Shown: positions 1-9,001, counted from the stretch's first letter. The stretch: 64,000 nucleotides of DNA from Opitutaceae bacterium (GCA_024233285.1 JACKPU010000005.1:124001-188000), one strand, 5' to 3'. Notes: a model not told the origin generated them from the sequence alone. Numbers and translations: made by a program.

Positions 1-315
1 CCGCACGAGAGGGTTGTCCATGAAACGCCGGTCACGTTCGGCGTCAGGCACAATGAGTATATTGTCCGGCTCGCAGATGGCATGCGCGCAGAACGAAGTG
101 TCGCGGGATGTTTCGGAATCATTCAGCCCGACCCGGGCCTTGAACCATTGCCGGGTTTCGTCGATCAGGCTGATCGCGCTGATGGGCACATCGCAGATCT
201 GCGCGGCCAAGGCGGCCAGATCGTCGTATTCCTGTTCTGGCAGTGTATCGAGGATCCTGTAGTCGTGCAGTGACTGCAGGCGCTCAGATTCGTTGGCGGG
301 CAGTGGGTGAGACAT
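1..315 (-). CDS. GAF-domain sensory protein, N-terminal part (cut by window edge)
   Basis: An open frame starts at the ATG at 313-315 (minus strand) and runs off the left edge, giving 105 residues without a stop. The start reads MSHPLPANESERLQ, then RILDTLPEQEYDDLAALAA, CDVPISAISLIDE, RQWFKARVGL and SRDTSFCAHAI. This string is typical of the N-terminal GAF domain of bacterial sensor proteins, often followed by histidine kinase, GGDEF or PAS modules. The output domain lies outside the window, so the type of signalling protein cannot be told. The gene begins 52 bases beyond the end of the M48 peptidase gene and points the same way, so it could be co-transcribed. Confidence 0.8.
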   Translation of the reverse strand, partial: MSHPLPANESERLQSLHDYRILDTLPEQEYDDLAALAAQICDVPISAISLIDETRQWFKARVGLNDSETSRDTSFCAHAICEPDNILIVPDAERDRRFMDNPLVR

Positions 316-367
316 GTCTTTTTCTAACAAATACCCTGACCTGCGCGCGGGCAAGTCCGACCCTGAA

Positions 368-2350
368 TCACGGATTGGTGGTGCCGAGCGGCGGCAGCGG
401 ACAATCGATCGCGGCCGCGATTGCGCGGTAGAGCTCGCCTTCCTCAATCGTGATGGTGCCGTCGCTGTGAATGACGTGAGCGGCGGCAAGCAGGAACCGC
501 TTTTTGATCGGCAGGGCGGCGGCGGCGATACGATCCAAAGCGCGGTCCAGCGCGGCGAAGTTGACCACGGCTGGCCCGGCGGCGAGCAACGCCGGCTCGA
601 TTAAACGCAGTTGCGCCGTGCCACTGGCATAGGCGCGTTGCACGGCTGACTCGTCTTGCTGACCGGCGCGGGCCAGCGCCGAAAGCAGTGCGGCGATGTC
701 CTCGACGAGAGGATTGAACGAAAAGTAATCCGGCGTGCGGTTGGGTTTCTGTGCGAGCTGCAGATGGTGGGTGAGCAGTTTTTGCAGGACGAATTCAAAG
801 GTCGTGATCTGATTGTCGGCGTGCACGAGTTCGTCGAGCGTGCCGAGAAAACGCGCAAGGTCAGCGTGCGTGAGTTGTCGCAGGGCCGGAGCGCTGAGGA
901 GCAGCAGGGGCAGGCGCGTTTCGGGTGATAGCGTGCGCAAGACGGGGATCAATTGCGTCAAAGCCGGGACCGCGGCGCTGTCGTGCTGCTTGACGAGCGC
1001 TTCCATGCGTGCCGTCGGCTCGGCTTTGTCGCCGAGCAGCAGGCCGTAAACCAACGCCGTGGCGCTGGCAGGGATGCGGGCGGCCTCGCGAACCGCATCG
1101 GGAATCGAATCCAGCAAACCGGCGGCGGCTTGGTAATGGGCTTCAGTCAGCTGGCCAATGTCGGCCACCGCTGCGGCGGGTTGAAAGGCGATGCGGCGTT
1201 GCGGGTCGATCTTGGGCGGCACGGCGTAGGACGTGCCCTCGGCTTGGGCGAAGCCCTTGGTGGCGAAGCTGTCCTTGGTGACATCGACCACTTCCGGCGG
1301 ATCGAAAAACTTGCCGTCCCACGACGGATTGATGGCGCGCAGACGTTCTTCCAACGGGGGATGGGTGGCCCACGCGCCGCCGAAGTTCGATTTGAAGCCT
1401 TGCGCGAAAAAGAAGTGACCGATCGCGGTGGTTTTGTTGCTCGCGAGCCGGGACCCAAGCGCGTAGCCGCCGATCTTGCTGAGCGCGCCGCTGATGCCAG
1501 CGGGATTGCGCGTAAATTGCACGGCGGACGCGTCGGCCAAAAACTCGCGTTGCCGCGACACGGCGGCCTGGATTAGCCGGCCAAAAAAGTAGCCAACGTA
1601 ACCGATAATGAGCAGCGCAAGGCCGACGGCGAAGATCGCGATCACGATGCCGCCGGAGTTCTTATTGCTGCCGGAGGAGCGCACGCGCATGCCGCGCAGC
1701 GACCAGATCACACCGCGCCCGATCAATCCGATGACGAGGATGCCAAAGACGAGCGCGGTCAACTTGACGTTGAGCCGCATGTCGCCGTTGAGAATATGGC
1801 TGAATTCGTGGCCGATGACGCCCTGCAACTCGTCGCGCGTGAGCTTGTCGAGCGTGCCCTTGGTCACTGCCACGACGGCATCGCTGGTGGTCAGGCCCGC
1901 GGCAAACGCATTGATGCCGTTTTCCTGATCGAGCACGTAAACCGCCGGCATCGGCACACCCGAAGCGATCGCCATTTCCTCAACGACATTGAGCAGACGA
2001 CGCTCCGCGGGCGTGGCGCGGCCGGGATCGATGCGGCGCGCGCCGACGCTCTCAGCCACGGCGCTCCCGCCCTGGCGAAAACTGAGCCACTTGAACACGG
2101 ACGACAGGCCGATGACGAGCAATGTGGCGAGCGAGACGACGGCAAAGAGCTGCGGATCGAACCATTCGCGTCCGCCGTCGGTCACAAAGTAGGCACCCTC
2201 GGCCTCGTCGCGCACGCGGTAGAACTCACCCTTAAAGAACCACGCGGCGAAATAGCCCGCCGACATCGTCCCCAACACTGCGAGAGCAAAGAGGAAGACC
2301 AAGCGCGATGAGCGCTTCTTGGCGCGGGCTTGGGCTTCGAAAAAATCCAT
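368..2350 (-). CDS. M48-family membrane zinc metallopeptidase (HtpX/Ste24-like)
   Basis: 660 residues. Hydrophobic segments near residues 17-38 and 68-85 precede the peptidase domain, and two more lie near 200-255. The zinc motif is HEFSH at 181-185 (HExxH) in the context VIGHEFSHILNGD, and the downstream REFLADASAVQ segment supplies the expected third ligand glutamate. Members of this family act in membrane protein quality control. The roughly 300-residue C-terminal half has no recognised domain and is much longer than HtpX (about 290 residues). The gene lies 41 bases downstream of lemA on the same strand; LemA/M48 pairs are common in bacteria. Family is certain, substrate unknown. Confidence 0.9.
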   Translation of the reverse strand: MDFFEAQARAKKRSSRLVFLFALAVLGTMSAGYFAAWFFKGEFYRVRDEAEGAYFVTDGGREWFDPQLFAVVSLATLLVIGLSSVFKWLSFRQGGSAVAESVGARRIDPGRATPAERRLLNVVEEMAIASGVPMPAVYVLDQENGINAFAAGLTTSDAVVAVTKGTLDKLTRDELQGVIGHEFSHILNGDMRLNVKLTALVFGILVIGLIGRGVIWSLRGMRVRSSGSNKNSGGIVIAIFAVGLALLIIGYVGYFFGRLIQAAVSRQREFLADASAVQFTRNPAGISGALSKIGGYALGSRLASNKTTAIGHFFFAQGFKSNFGGAWATHPPLEERLRAINPSWDGKFFDPPEVVDVTKDSFATKGFAQAEGTSYAVPPKIDPQRRIAFQPAAAVADIGQLTEAHYQAAAGLLDSIPDAVREAARIPASATALVYGLLLGDKAEPTARMEALVKQHDSAAVPALTQLIPVLRTLSPETRLPLLLLSAPALRQLTHADLARFLGTLDELVHADNQITTFEFVLQKLLTHHLQLAQKPNRTPDYFSFNPLVEDIAALLSALARAGQQDESAVQRAYASGTAQLRLIEPALLAAGPAVVNFAALDRALDRIAAAALPIKKRFLLAAAHVIHSDGTITIEEGELYRAIAAAIDCPLPPLGTTNP

Positions 2351-2391
2351 CGGTTAAGCCAAGGAACCGTTGGGAACAACGGCCGGACCCA

Positions 2392-2994
2392 TCAGCTGAA
2401 CTTGACCTGGGGGGCGTTGCGCTCGGTGGGATCTTCGATCTTGAAGAGTTCGGCAGGTTGAAAGCCGAACATGCCCGCGAAGACGACGGTGGGGAAGGTT
2501 TCGCGCTGCGTGTTGTAGGTCATGACGCTGTCGTTGAAGGCCTGACGGGCAAAAGCGATTTTGTTCTCGGTCGAGGTGAGTTCCTCGGTGAGCTGCATCA
2601 TGTTTTGATTGGCCTTCAGATCGGGGTATTGCTCGGCGACGACCATCAGGCGGGAGAGGGCGCCGGCAAGTCCGGCTTCGGCGCCCATCAGGCTTTTGAC
2701 CGCGCCGCCGTTGGCGGGGTTGGATGCGACGGCCTCGGCGGCGGAGGCGGCGATGTTGCGCGCCTTGATCACGGCCTCAAGGGTCTCGCGTTCGTGCTTG
2801 AGGTAGCCTTTGGCGGTTTCGACGAGATTGGGGATGAGATCGTAACGGCGTTTGAGCTGCACATCGATCTGTGCGAAGGCGTTTTTGAAGCGATTGCGCA
2901 GGGTGACCAGACCGTTGTAGATGCCGACGACCCAGAGTGCGAGGAGGACGATGACAACGGCGATGATGCCTAGGACGATGAGGGCGGTAGTCAT
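2392..2994 (-). CDS. lemA: LemA family protein
   Basis: 200 residues from the ATG at 2992-2994. A longer frame reaches 3111, but its extra N-terminus is not LemA-like. The protein has a short N-terminal membrane segment (residues 4-24, rich in I/V/L) followed by the long helical LemA core with LVTLRNRFKNAFAQIDVQLKRR and the characteristic RRYDLIPNLVETAKGY. LemA proteins are membrane-anchored helical-bundle proteins of uncertain function, often encoded beside M48 peptidases or TPM-domain proteins. Here it is the upstream partner of the M48 peptidase gene. It is divergent from the TPR gene that begins at 3110, so the 115 bases between them should hold promoters for both directions. Confidence 0.92.
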   Translation of the reverse strand: MTTALIVLGIIAVVIVLLALWVVGIYNGLVTLRNRFKNAFAQIDVQLKRRYDLIPNLVETAKGYLKHERETLEAVIKARNIAASAAEAVASNPANGGAVKSLMGAEAGLAGALSRLMVVAEQYPDLKANQNMMQLTEELTSTENKIAFARQAFNDSVMTYNTQRETFPTVVFAGMFGFQPAELFKIEDPTERNAPQVKFS

Positions 2995-3109
2995 AATGGG
3001 AGGGGATTTACCGGAACCGTAGGACCGTGGATCGGGTCGGAGCGAGACGTAAGTGTATATAACGCGGTTGATTGTTTTCATCGCGCGTCGCAAGTTCCCC
3101 GCCGTGCGC

Positions 3110-5701
3110 ATGCGCCCATATCTGATTTTTCTGCTGAGTCTTGCCGTTGCTGCGGTGGCGCAGGAGTCCTTGCGTCAACCGGTGCCGCTGGCCGAAAAAG
3201 GCGCGCTGGAGATCGCTTCGGCGGGGGGCAACGCGTTGAGTCTGTTCGCCGCCCAGCGGGCGCAGGAACTGGGTTTCGCTTCGGCGGCGGTGACGCTTTA
3301 TCGCGAGTTGCTGACCCAGCCGAAGGTGGATCGGGCGGGTGTGACTCTGGCCTTGGTTACCGCGTTGATTGATGACGGCCGGTTCGGGGCCGCGCAGGAG
3401 GCATTGGATGGATTTGTCGGGTTGAAGGGGCCGGAGTGGAAATTGCGGTCCGGCCTCCTGGCCGCGCAGCGGCGCGATTTCGCGGCGGCGGAATCCGCGA
3501 TTGCGGGCATCAAACTGGAAGACCTGCCGGAGGCGGATCGCGGCTGGTGGTTGTTTTTGCAGGGCGTGCTGGCGGATGCCGCCGGCGATCCCGGCAAGGC
3601 TCGAGGTTTTTACGAGCAGGCGGAGAGCTCGGCGGTTTCGGCCATGGCCAAAGCGCGTTTCATGTTGGCGCGTGAACAGGCGCGCCTGCGCATGGGTGCG
3701 GTCGATGAATCGCTCCTGGAAGAAGCGCGCAAGAACATGGAACGGCTGCAGGGGCGCAAAACCGGTTACAGTTTTGCCCGCACTTATGCGGCCATGCTTG
3801 ATGCGTTGGGCCGCAAGACCGAAGCGATCGGGGTTTTACAGCGGCAGCTGCTGACCCTGCCCGCGGGTGAACAAGCGGAGCGGGATGATTTTCAAATGTT
3901 GCTCGGTTTGATCGCTGGTGCGCAGGCGGGTCCTGGCCGGGCGGCATTGCAGAGCTTGCTCGCGGGGGGGGCGGATCCGGTCAAACAGCGGGCGGCCTTG
4001 CGGGTGTTGGCCGCGGGCTCCACGGAGGAGCCATTGCGCAGTCAGTTTCGTCGCGAGTTGGATGACCTGATCAGGAATGCGCCTTCGCATCCCGCGCTCG
4101 ACGATTTGCTGCTGGTCCGCGCGCAACTGGCCTTGGCGGCCAAGGATTATGCCCGGGCCGAGACCGATGCGCGGACTTTGCTGGAAAAGTTTCCCGGTTC
4201 GCCGCGCAAAGCCGAGGCCTACGGGGTTTTGACGGCGTCCGCATGGGAACAACTGCGTTACCGCGCAGCGGCTGACTTTGCGACCAAGGCTCGAGATGAG
4301 TTGAGCGGAACGGCCGATGCTAATTTGCGCGGCGAACTCGGCGTGCTGGTGGCGGAGGCTTGGTTTCGTGCGCGGGATTATTCCAACGCCGCGGATGCGT
4401 ATTCAGCCGTGTTGCGTGATTCGCCGCCGGGGGTGTCGGCGGGTGACCTGATGTTTCAACGGATTCTCTCGGATATCGAGGGCGGGCAACTCGACACGGC
4501 GTTGCAGCAAATGAGCGTGTTGAGCGCCGATCCTCGTTTCGATCCGATCAATCGCTGGCAGGCGGAATGGAATCTGGCGCGGGCCTTGCAACGGACCAAT
4601 CGGGTTGAGGATGCATTTGCGCGGGTCAATGCGTTGCTCGATGCGCCGGCGAATGGCGGAGAACTGCCGGGCGAATTGCGGGCGCGGATGCGCTGGTTGC
4701 AAGCCCGGCTCTCCTTGCTCGCCGGCCAGGCCGAGGAAACGCTCCGGCTCGTGGACGCACTCAAGGATGCGTTGCCAGAGGGGATCGAGCAAAGGCTGCG
4801 TTTGGACGTGCAGAGCTCGGTCGAGCTGTTGAAAGCCGAGGCCCTGTTCAAACTCGGCCGGCCCGAGCAGGCGGTGGAGTTGATGCAAAAACTGCGCTCG
4901 GATTATGCCCGCTCGGACGCCGCGATTTACTCCATCATTATCGAGGCCGGGTATTACGCCGAGCAGGACCAGACGGCGGAGGCGCAACGGCTTTACACCG
5001 AGTTGGCGGATAAGTTTCCCGATAATCAGACTTACGCGCCCTACGCGCTCTATCAGGCGGCCTTGCAAGCCGAACGCCGCGGCCAGGACAGCAATCTGGA
5101 GGAGGCGAACAAACTCATCGAGCGCATCGCCCGGGATTACCCGGCCAGCCCGATGGTTTTTTATGCGCGACTCAAGCAAGGCGATTTGTTGCGGAAACTG
5201 AACCAGTTTCCCCAAGCGCAGCAGGCCTACGAGAACCTCGTGAACAACTTTCAGAATCACCGTGACGTGATTCTGGCCCAACTGGCGTTGGCCGAGTGTC
5301 ACAATGCGCAGTCGGTGAGTGATCCCAATCATGCCGAGCGCGCCATCGTGCTGTTCGAACAATTGCGCGATCGCGTGGATGCGCCGGTGGATGTGCGGGT
5401 CGAGGCGGGTTTCAATTTGGGCTATCTGATGATGCGTCGCAATCAGCCTGCCCGGGCCGAGGCGGTGTGGTGGCGTGATGTGGTAGTCGCGTTTTTGCTT
5501 GATACCCGCCTGGCCGACAGCCTCGGGTCGAAAGGGCGCTATTGGATGACACGCACGTTGCTGGAGGTCGGTGCGCTCTATGAGCAGCAGGCCAACTATG
5601 ACCGTGCTCGGGATGCTTGGAATTTGATCATCGAAACCGGCCTGCCCGGTGCCGCTTTGGCACGCGATCGCATTGCCCGTTTGAGCCCCGCCAACTCTTG
5701 A
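3110..5701 (+). CDS. Exported TPR-repeat protein (Tol/YbgF-like scaffold)
   Basis: 863 residues from the ATG at 3110, chosen because it gives a clean signal peptide (MRPYLIFLLSLAVAAVAQ, likely cleavage after the second AVA). The same frame is open back to 3053 but without such an N-terminus. The rest is alpha-helical with many TPR-like repeats: Ala/Leu-rich helix pairs such as FGAAQEALDGF, YARAETDARTLLEKFPGSP and FPQAQQAYENLVNNF. TPR proteins of this kind are periplasmic scaffolds. The gene ends 37 bases before an ExbB-like gene, so it is probably the first gene of a four-gene operon with the proton-channel pair. A role as periplasmic partner of that pair is an inference. Confidence 0.8.
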   Translation: MRPYLIFLLSLAVAAVAQESLRQPVPLAEKGALEIASAGGNALSLFAAQRAQELGFASAAVTLYRELLTQPKVDRAGVTLALVTALIDDGRFGAAQEALDGFVGLKGPEWKLRSGLLAAQRRDFAAAESAIAGIKLEDLPEADRGWWLFLQGVLADAAGDPGKARGFYEQAESSAVSAMAKARFMLAREQARLRMGAVDESLLEEARKNMERLQGRKTGYSFARTYAAMLDALGRKTEAIGVLQRQLLTLPAGEQAERDDFQMLLGLIAGAQAGPGRAALQSLLAGGADPVKQRAALRVLAAGSTEEPLRSQFRRELDDLIRNAPSHPALDDLLLVRAQLALAAKDYARAETDARTLLEKFPGSPRKAEAYGVLTASAWEQLRYRAAADFATKARDELSGTADANLRGELGVLVAEAWFRARDYSNAADAYSAVLRDSPPGVSAGDLMFQRILSDIEGGQLDTALQQMSVLSADPRFDPINRWQAEWNLARALQRTNRVEDAFARVNALLDAPANGGELPGELRARMRWLQARLSLLAGQAEETLRLVDALKDALPEGIEQRLRLDVQSSVELLKAEALFKLGRPEQAVELMQKLRSDYARSDAAIYSIIIEAGYYAEQDQTAEAQRLYTELADKFPDNQTYAPYALYQAALQAERRGQDSNLEEANKLIERIARDYPASPMVFYARLKQGDLLRKLNQFPQAQQAYENLVNNFQNHRDVILAQLALAECHNAQSVSDPNHAERAIVLFEQLRDRVDAPVDVRVEAGFNLGYLMMRRNQPARAEAVWWRDVVVAFLLDTRLADSLGSKGRYWMTRTLLEVGALYEQQANYDRARDAWNLIIETGLPGAALARDRIARLSPANS

Positions 5702-5738
5702 GTTGTTGAATTTCCATCTTTAACCGTTCCGCCATCCG

Positions 5739-6383
5739 ATGTCTGTTTTCGATTTCAGTTTGTTCGCCGAGGGCGGGCCCATGATGTGGGTCCTGCTGGT
5801 ATTGGGCTTCCTTTGCCTGCTGCTTTTTCTGGAGCGCGTGCTCTATCTGCACCGGGGGCAAATCAAGGCCGCGGAGTTCGTTGATGGCATCAAGAATATC
5901 CTGGAGAAACGGCGCATCGTCGAGGCGTTGACAGTTTGTCAGGAAACTCCGGGCCCGGTGGCCGCTGTGGTTAAATCGGCCCTGCTGCATGCGGATGATG
6001 ATGCTGAGGCGATGCGATTCCACGTGCAGGAGGCGGCAGTGATCGAGTTGCCGGCGCTTGAGCGCCGGCTCGGTTCGATTGCGGCGGTCGCGCAGGTGGC
6101 GCCGCTGGTCGGATTGCTCGGCACGCTGCTGGGCATGGCCACGACGTTTTATGCGTTTGAGCGCGATTATGCGACCGTCAGCGCATTGTCCGAGGGTATG
6201 TGGCAGGCCTTGTTGTGTTCCATCGGGGCGCTGCTACTGGCGATCCCGGCGCATCTGGCCCATCATTTTCTGACCGGCCGGGTGCGGGCGATCGTCCGGG
6301 ACATCGAATGGTCGGGCAATGAGATCATGCGGTATTTGCTGACCGATTACCGTCGGGCGGCCGCGGAAGGGAAGAAATCATGA
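5739..6383 (+). CDS. MotA/TolQ/ExbB-family proton channel protein
   Basis: 214 residues. One membrane helix lies near residues 10-30 (MMWVLLVLGFLCLLLFLERV), a cytoplasmic helical region follows, then two helices near 108-130 and 150-172. The family signature is clear: APLVGLLGTLLGMATTF and ALLCSIGALLLAIPAH. The first retains the channel threonine (GT); in the second the usual Thr appears as Ser. ExbB/TolQ proteins form the pentameric stator that uses proton-motive force with an ExbD/TolR partner. The stop codon overlaps the start of the ExbD-like gene by four bases (ATGA), which implies translational coupling. No TonB or TolA is encoded nearby. Confidence 0.92.
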   Translation: MSVFDFSLFAEGGPMMWVLLVLGFLCLLLFLERVLYLHRGQIKAAEFVDGIKNILEKRRIVEALTVCQETPGPVAAVVKSALLHADDDAEAMRFHVQEAAVIELPALERRLGSIAAVAQVAPLVGLLGTLLGMATTFYAFERDYATVSALSEGMWQALLCSIGALLLAIPAHLAHHFLTGRVRAIVRDIEWSGNEIMRYLLTDYRRAAAEGKKS

Positions 6384-6826
6384 TCACGCGGCCCTTGGAT
6401 CTGGCCGCGAGACTGCGGTCCGCGCCGCGCAGCCTTGACGCGCTGTTCTGGGTCAATGTCGGCGTAGTGGTGATGTTTTTCGCCTTGTTCGGATCCCGCT
6501 TCGTGCTGGCCCCGGGTGTAGGCGTGGATTTTTCACTGCCACAATTCCAAGGCGCCGCCCATGGCGCGGCGCGCACAACGCACGTGATCAGCGTGGCCCG
6601 GTCGGGGTTGATCTTTACCGACAAGGGGGCGCTAAATTTTGACCAGTTGAAACAATGGCTGTCGGAGCAGGGGGGCAAAACCCAATCGCCGGTGCTTTTG
6701 GTCCGGGCGGATGCGGCTATCCCGGTGGCGGATTTGACCGATATCACGAGCGTGGCGCAACAAGCGGGCTTCCAGGTGCAGATCGCCGCGCTTGAGCCAC
6801 GGATTCCCGTGGCAGGCAGTCGCTGA
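6380..6826 (+). CDS. ExbD/TolR-like biopolymer transport protein
   Basis: 148 residues with the ExbD/TolR layout: a short cytoplasmic N-terminus, one membrane helix (about residues 22-44), then a periplasmic domain (VDFSLPQF, VLLVRADAAIPVADLTDI, AQQAGF). In ExbD/TolR the helix begins with an Asp that carries protons. Here the equivalent position reads WVNV, so Asn26 appears to replace it (AAT at 6455-6457). Asp20 lies six residues earlier, outside the expected helix position. The gene overlaps the ExbB-like gene by four bases and is followed two bases later by a membrane-anchored protein. The family call is supported by gene context and by the periplasmic pattern. Confidence 0.82.
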   Translation: MITRPLDLAARLRSAPRSLDALFWVNVGVVVMFFALFGSRFVLAPGVGVDFSLPQFQGAAHGAARTTHVISVARSGLIFTDKGALNFDQLKQWLSEQGGKTQSPVLLVRADAAIPVADLTDITSVAQQAGFQVQIAALEPRIPVAGSR

Positions 6827-6828
6827 TC

Positions 6829-7566
6829 ATGAGCCAACGCGCAACATGGTGGCTGGCGATTGTTACTGCGGTGTTGACCTCGGCCTGGGTCGTGGGGTTG
6901 CTGACGCTTCGATTCGAAAAGGCGGTTTCGCCTATTCCGGTGCGTTCGGCGACGGAGCCGGCGTCATCCAAAATCGGGCTTTCGCGCCTGGAGCAGGCAG
7001 CGACAGCGGATTTGGTGGTCGAGGAGGCGCTCTTTTATGATCCGACGCCGATGTTTTTGCCCACGGAGTGGAATAGTGATCAGAACAGTTTGCCATCCAA
7101 TGTTTTGAGTGATCCCGGGCAGATGTTTCAGGACTTTAAAGCTCGCTTGGTGTTTCAGCGCGACGCCTTGTCACTAAACCTGCCGGAGTATGGTGAGTCG
7201 CTGCGGCAGCCGACGGATCTTGTCTCTGGGGTAGAGGATATGGCCCGACTCAGTGGGTTAGGGGCGCGAGATTTGAAGATTGGTAATTTGGCGCCGCGTG
7301 GAGGCTATGTGGAGGTAGTATCGATGGCCACAGGCAGCGTTACCTATCAAGCCCCACTTGGGATGCAGGGATTGGGCGGGGATCTCTGGCAGCCGCTGGA
7401 ATTGACCGGGGCGGTCACCGCCGCCGGTGTGGTGGGGCAACTATCGATTGTTGCCAGCACAGGCGGAGTGGAGTTAGACCAGCGCATTCGTGATCACTTG
7501 CTCAAATCCAAGCATTTGGGGGAACAATTGAGCCCGGGATTCTACCGTATTTTCGTTGGCCCTTAG
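6829..7566 (+). CDS. Membrane-anchored protein of unknown function in the exb-like operon
   Basis: 245 residues, starting two bases after the ExbD-like stop, so surely the same transcript. A single N-terminal membrane helix (about residues 7-27, TWWLAIVTAVLTSAWVVGLL) is followed by a soluble region predicted to be periplasmic. No known domain is recognised. The region contains MFLPTEWNSDQN and LSLNLPEYGESLRQPTDL, and ends near FYRIFVGP. Size and topology resemble the accessory periplasmic proteins seen next to atypical TPR/ExbB/ExbD clusters. It occupies the slot where TonB or TolA would be expected, but it has no Pro-rich linker and no visible TonB C-terminal motif. A role as the moving partner is speculation. 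Confidence 0.7.
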   Translation: MSQRATWWLAIVTAVLTSAWVVGLLTLRFEKAVSPIPVRSATEPASSKIGLSRLEQAATADLVVEEALFYDPTPMFLPTEWNSDQNSLPSNVLSDPGQMFQDFKARLVFQRDALSLNLPEYGESLRQPTDLVSGVEDMARLSGLGARDLKIGNLAPRGGYVEVVSMATGSVTYQAPLGMQGLGGDLWQPLELTGAVTAAGVVGQLSIVASTGGVELDQRIRDHLLKSKHLGEQLSPGFYRIFVGP

Positions 7567-7660
7567 ATTTTTAGAAGAAAGCTCAAGTTTGCAGTTGACG
7601 GCGTAATTTGCGCCCTGCACGTTCTTCGCTCTTTTTCGTTTTTTGACCCTCCCTTGGTCT

Positions 7661-7736
7661 GCCCAGATAGCTCAGTTGGCAGAGCACGTCCTTGGTAAGG
7701 ACGAGGTCGCCGGTTCAAATCCGGTTCTGGGCTCCA
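7661..7736 (+). tRNA. trnT(ggu): tRNA-Thr (anticodon GGT)
   Basis: 76 bases folding as a full cloverleaf: acceptor GCCCAGA/TCTGGGC, D arm GCTC...GAGC, anticodon stem CGTCC/GGACG around loop TTGGTAA (anticodon GGT), T arm GCCGG-TTCAAAT-CCGGT, discriminator T and an encoded CCA. It lies 74 bases upstream of tuf, the common tRNA-Thr/tuf/tRNA-Trp arrangement. A TTGACG hexamer at 7595-7600 could be a -35 element, but no convincing -10 follows at the right distance. The 94-base gap after the preceding gene holds nothing else I can name. Confidence 0.97.
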
Positions 7737-7810
7737 GGTCAACGTCGCACGACTTCTGCGACGTAAAAATCACGAGGTCAAAACAAGTCTAACATATAAG
7801 TCTCAACTCC

Positions 7811-9001
7811 ATGGCTAAAGGCACATTCGAACGCAAGAAACCGCACGTTAACGTTGGCACCATCGGCCACGTCGACCACGGTAAAACCACCACGACGACC
7901 GCTATCCTCGCTGTTCAGGCGCGCAAGGGGCTCGCCGAGGTCAAGACCTACGCGGACATCGCGAAGGGCGGCACAGTCCGTGACGCTTCCAAGATCGTCA
8001 CCATCTCCGTCGCACACGTGGAGTATGAGACTGAAAATCGTCACTACGCTCACGTTGACTGCCCCGGCCACGCCGACTTCGTGAAGAACATGATCACCGG
8101 TGCCGCCCAGATGGACGGTGCCATTCTCGTGGTCTCCGCCGCTGACGGCCCGATGCCCCAGACCCGCGAGCACATCCTTCTCGCCCGCCAGGTCGGCGTG
8201 CCGAAGATCGTGGTCTGGCTCAACAAGGTCGATCTCATTGACGACCCCGAGCTCCTTGAGCTCGTCGAGATGGAAATCCGCGAACTCCTTTCCAAGTATC
8301 AGTTCGACGGCGACAACGCCACCATCGTGCGTGGTTCCGCCACCGCCGCCCTCGAAGGCACGCCGGAAGGCGAGAAGGCCATCGGCGAGCTCATGGCTGC
8401 GATCGACAAGGACATTCCCGAGCCGGCCCGCGAAATGGACAAGCCCTTCCTGATGTCCGTTGAGGACGTCTTCTCGATCACCGGCCGCGGCACCGTTGCC
8501 ACCGGTCGCGTTGAGCGTGGCGTCGTCAAGGTCAACGACACCGTCGAAATCGTCGGTCTCCGCGACACCCAGACGACCGTCGTCACCGGTATCGAAATGT
8601 TCCGCAAGCTGCTCGATAGCGGCCAGGCCGGTGACAACGTCGGTATTCTCCTCCGCGGTATTGACAAAGAAGGCATCGAGCGCGGCCAAGTTCTCGCCGC
8701 TCCGAAGTCGATCACGCCCCACAAGAAGGCCAAAGCTGAAATCTACGTTCTCTCGAAAGACGAAGGTGGCCGCCACACGCCCTTCTTTAATGGCTACCGC
8801 CCGCAATTCTACTTCCGCACGACCGACGTGACCGGCGTTGTCAATCTCCCCGCTGGCGTGGAGATGGTGATGCCCGGTGACAACATCGCGGTTGAGATCG
8901 ATTTGATCTCGCCCATCGCGATGGAAAAGACCCAGAAGTTCGCCATCCGTGAAGGTGGTCGCACGATCGGGGCCGGCCGTATCACCGAGATCATCGAATA
9001 A
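7811..9001 (+). CDS. tuf: Translation elongation factor EF-Tu
   Basis: 396 residues, the normal length. It carries aminoacyl-tRNA to the ribosome as a GTP complex. G1 is GHVDHGKTT, G3 is DCPGHADF, and G4 is NKVD within VVWLNKVDLI. Domains 2 and 3 are standard (VEDVFSITGRGTVATGRVERG; GGRHTPFFNGYRPQFYFRTTDVTG; end GGRTIGAGRITEI). The odd point is switch I: where most EF-Tu proteins read RGITIN before T-HVEY, this one reads KIVTIS (K61-S66), preceded by a different loop (YADIAKGGTVRDAS). The magnesium-binding Thr (T64) is kept. I believe related variants occur in PVC bacteria, but this needs a search. tuf sits between tRNA-Thr and tRNA-Trp. Confidence 0.98.
   Translation: MAKGTFERKKPHVNVGTIGHVDHGKTTTTTAILAVQARKGLAEVKTYADIAKGGTVRDASKIVTISVAHVEYETENRHYAHVDCPGHADFVKNMITGAAQMDGAILVVSAADGPMPQTREHILLARQVGVPKIVVWLNKVDLIDDPELLELVEMEIRELLSKYQFDGDNATIVRGSATAALEGTPEGEKAIGELMAAIDKDIPEPAREMDKPFLMSVEDVFSITGRGTVATGRVERGVVKVNDTVEIVGLRDTQTTVVTGIEMFRKLLDSGQAGDNVGILLRGIDKEGIERGQVLAAPKSITPHKKAKAEIYVLSKDEGGRHTPFFNGYRPQFYFRTTDVTGVVNLPAGVEMVMPGDNIAVEIDLISPIAMEKTQKFAIREGGRTIGAGRITEIIE

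Noticed and set aside
7595..7600. TTGACG as the -35 of a tRNA-Thr/tuf promoter.
   Set aside because: No acceptable -10 hexamer at 15-19 bases; mentioned only in the tRNA entry.
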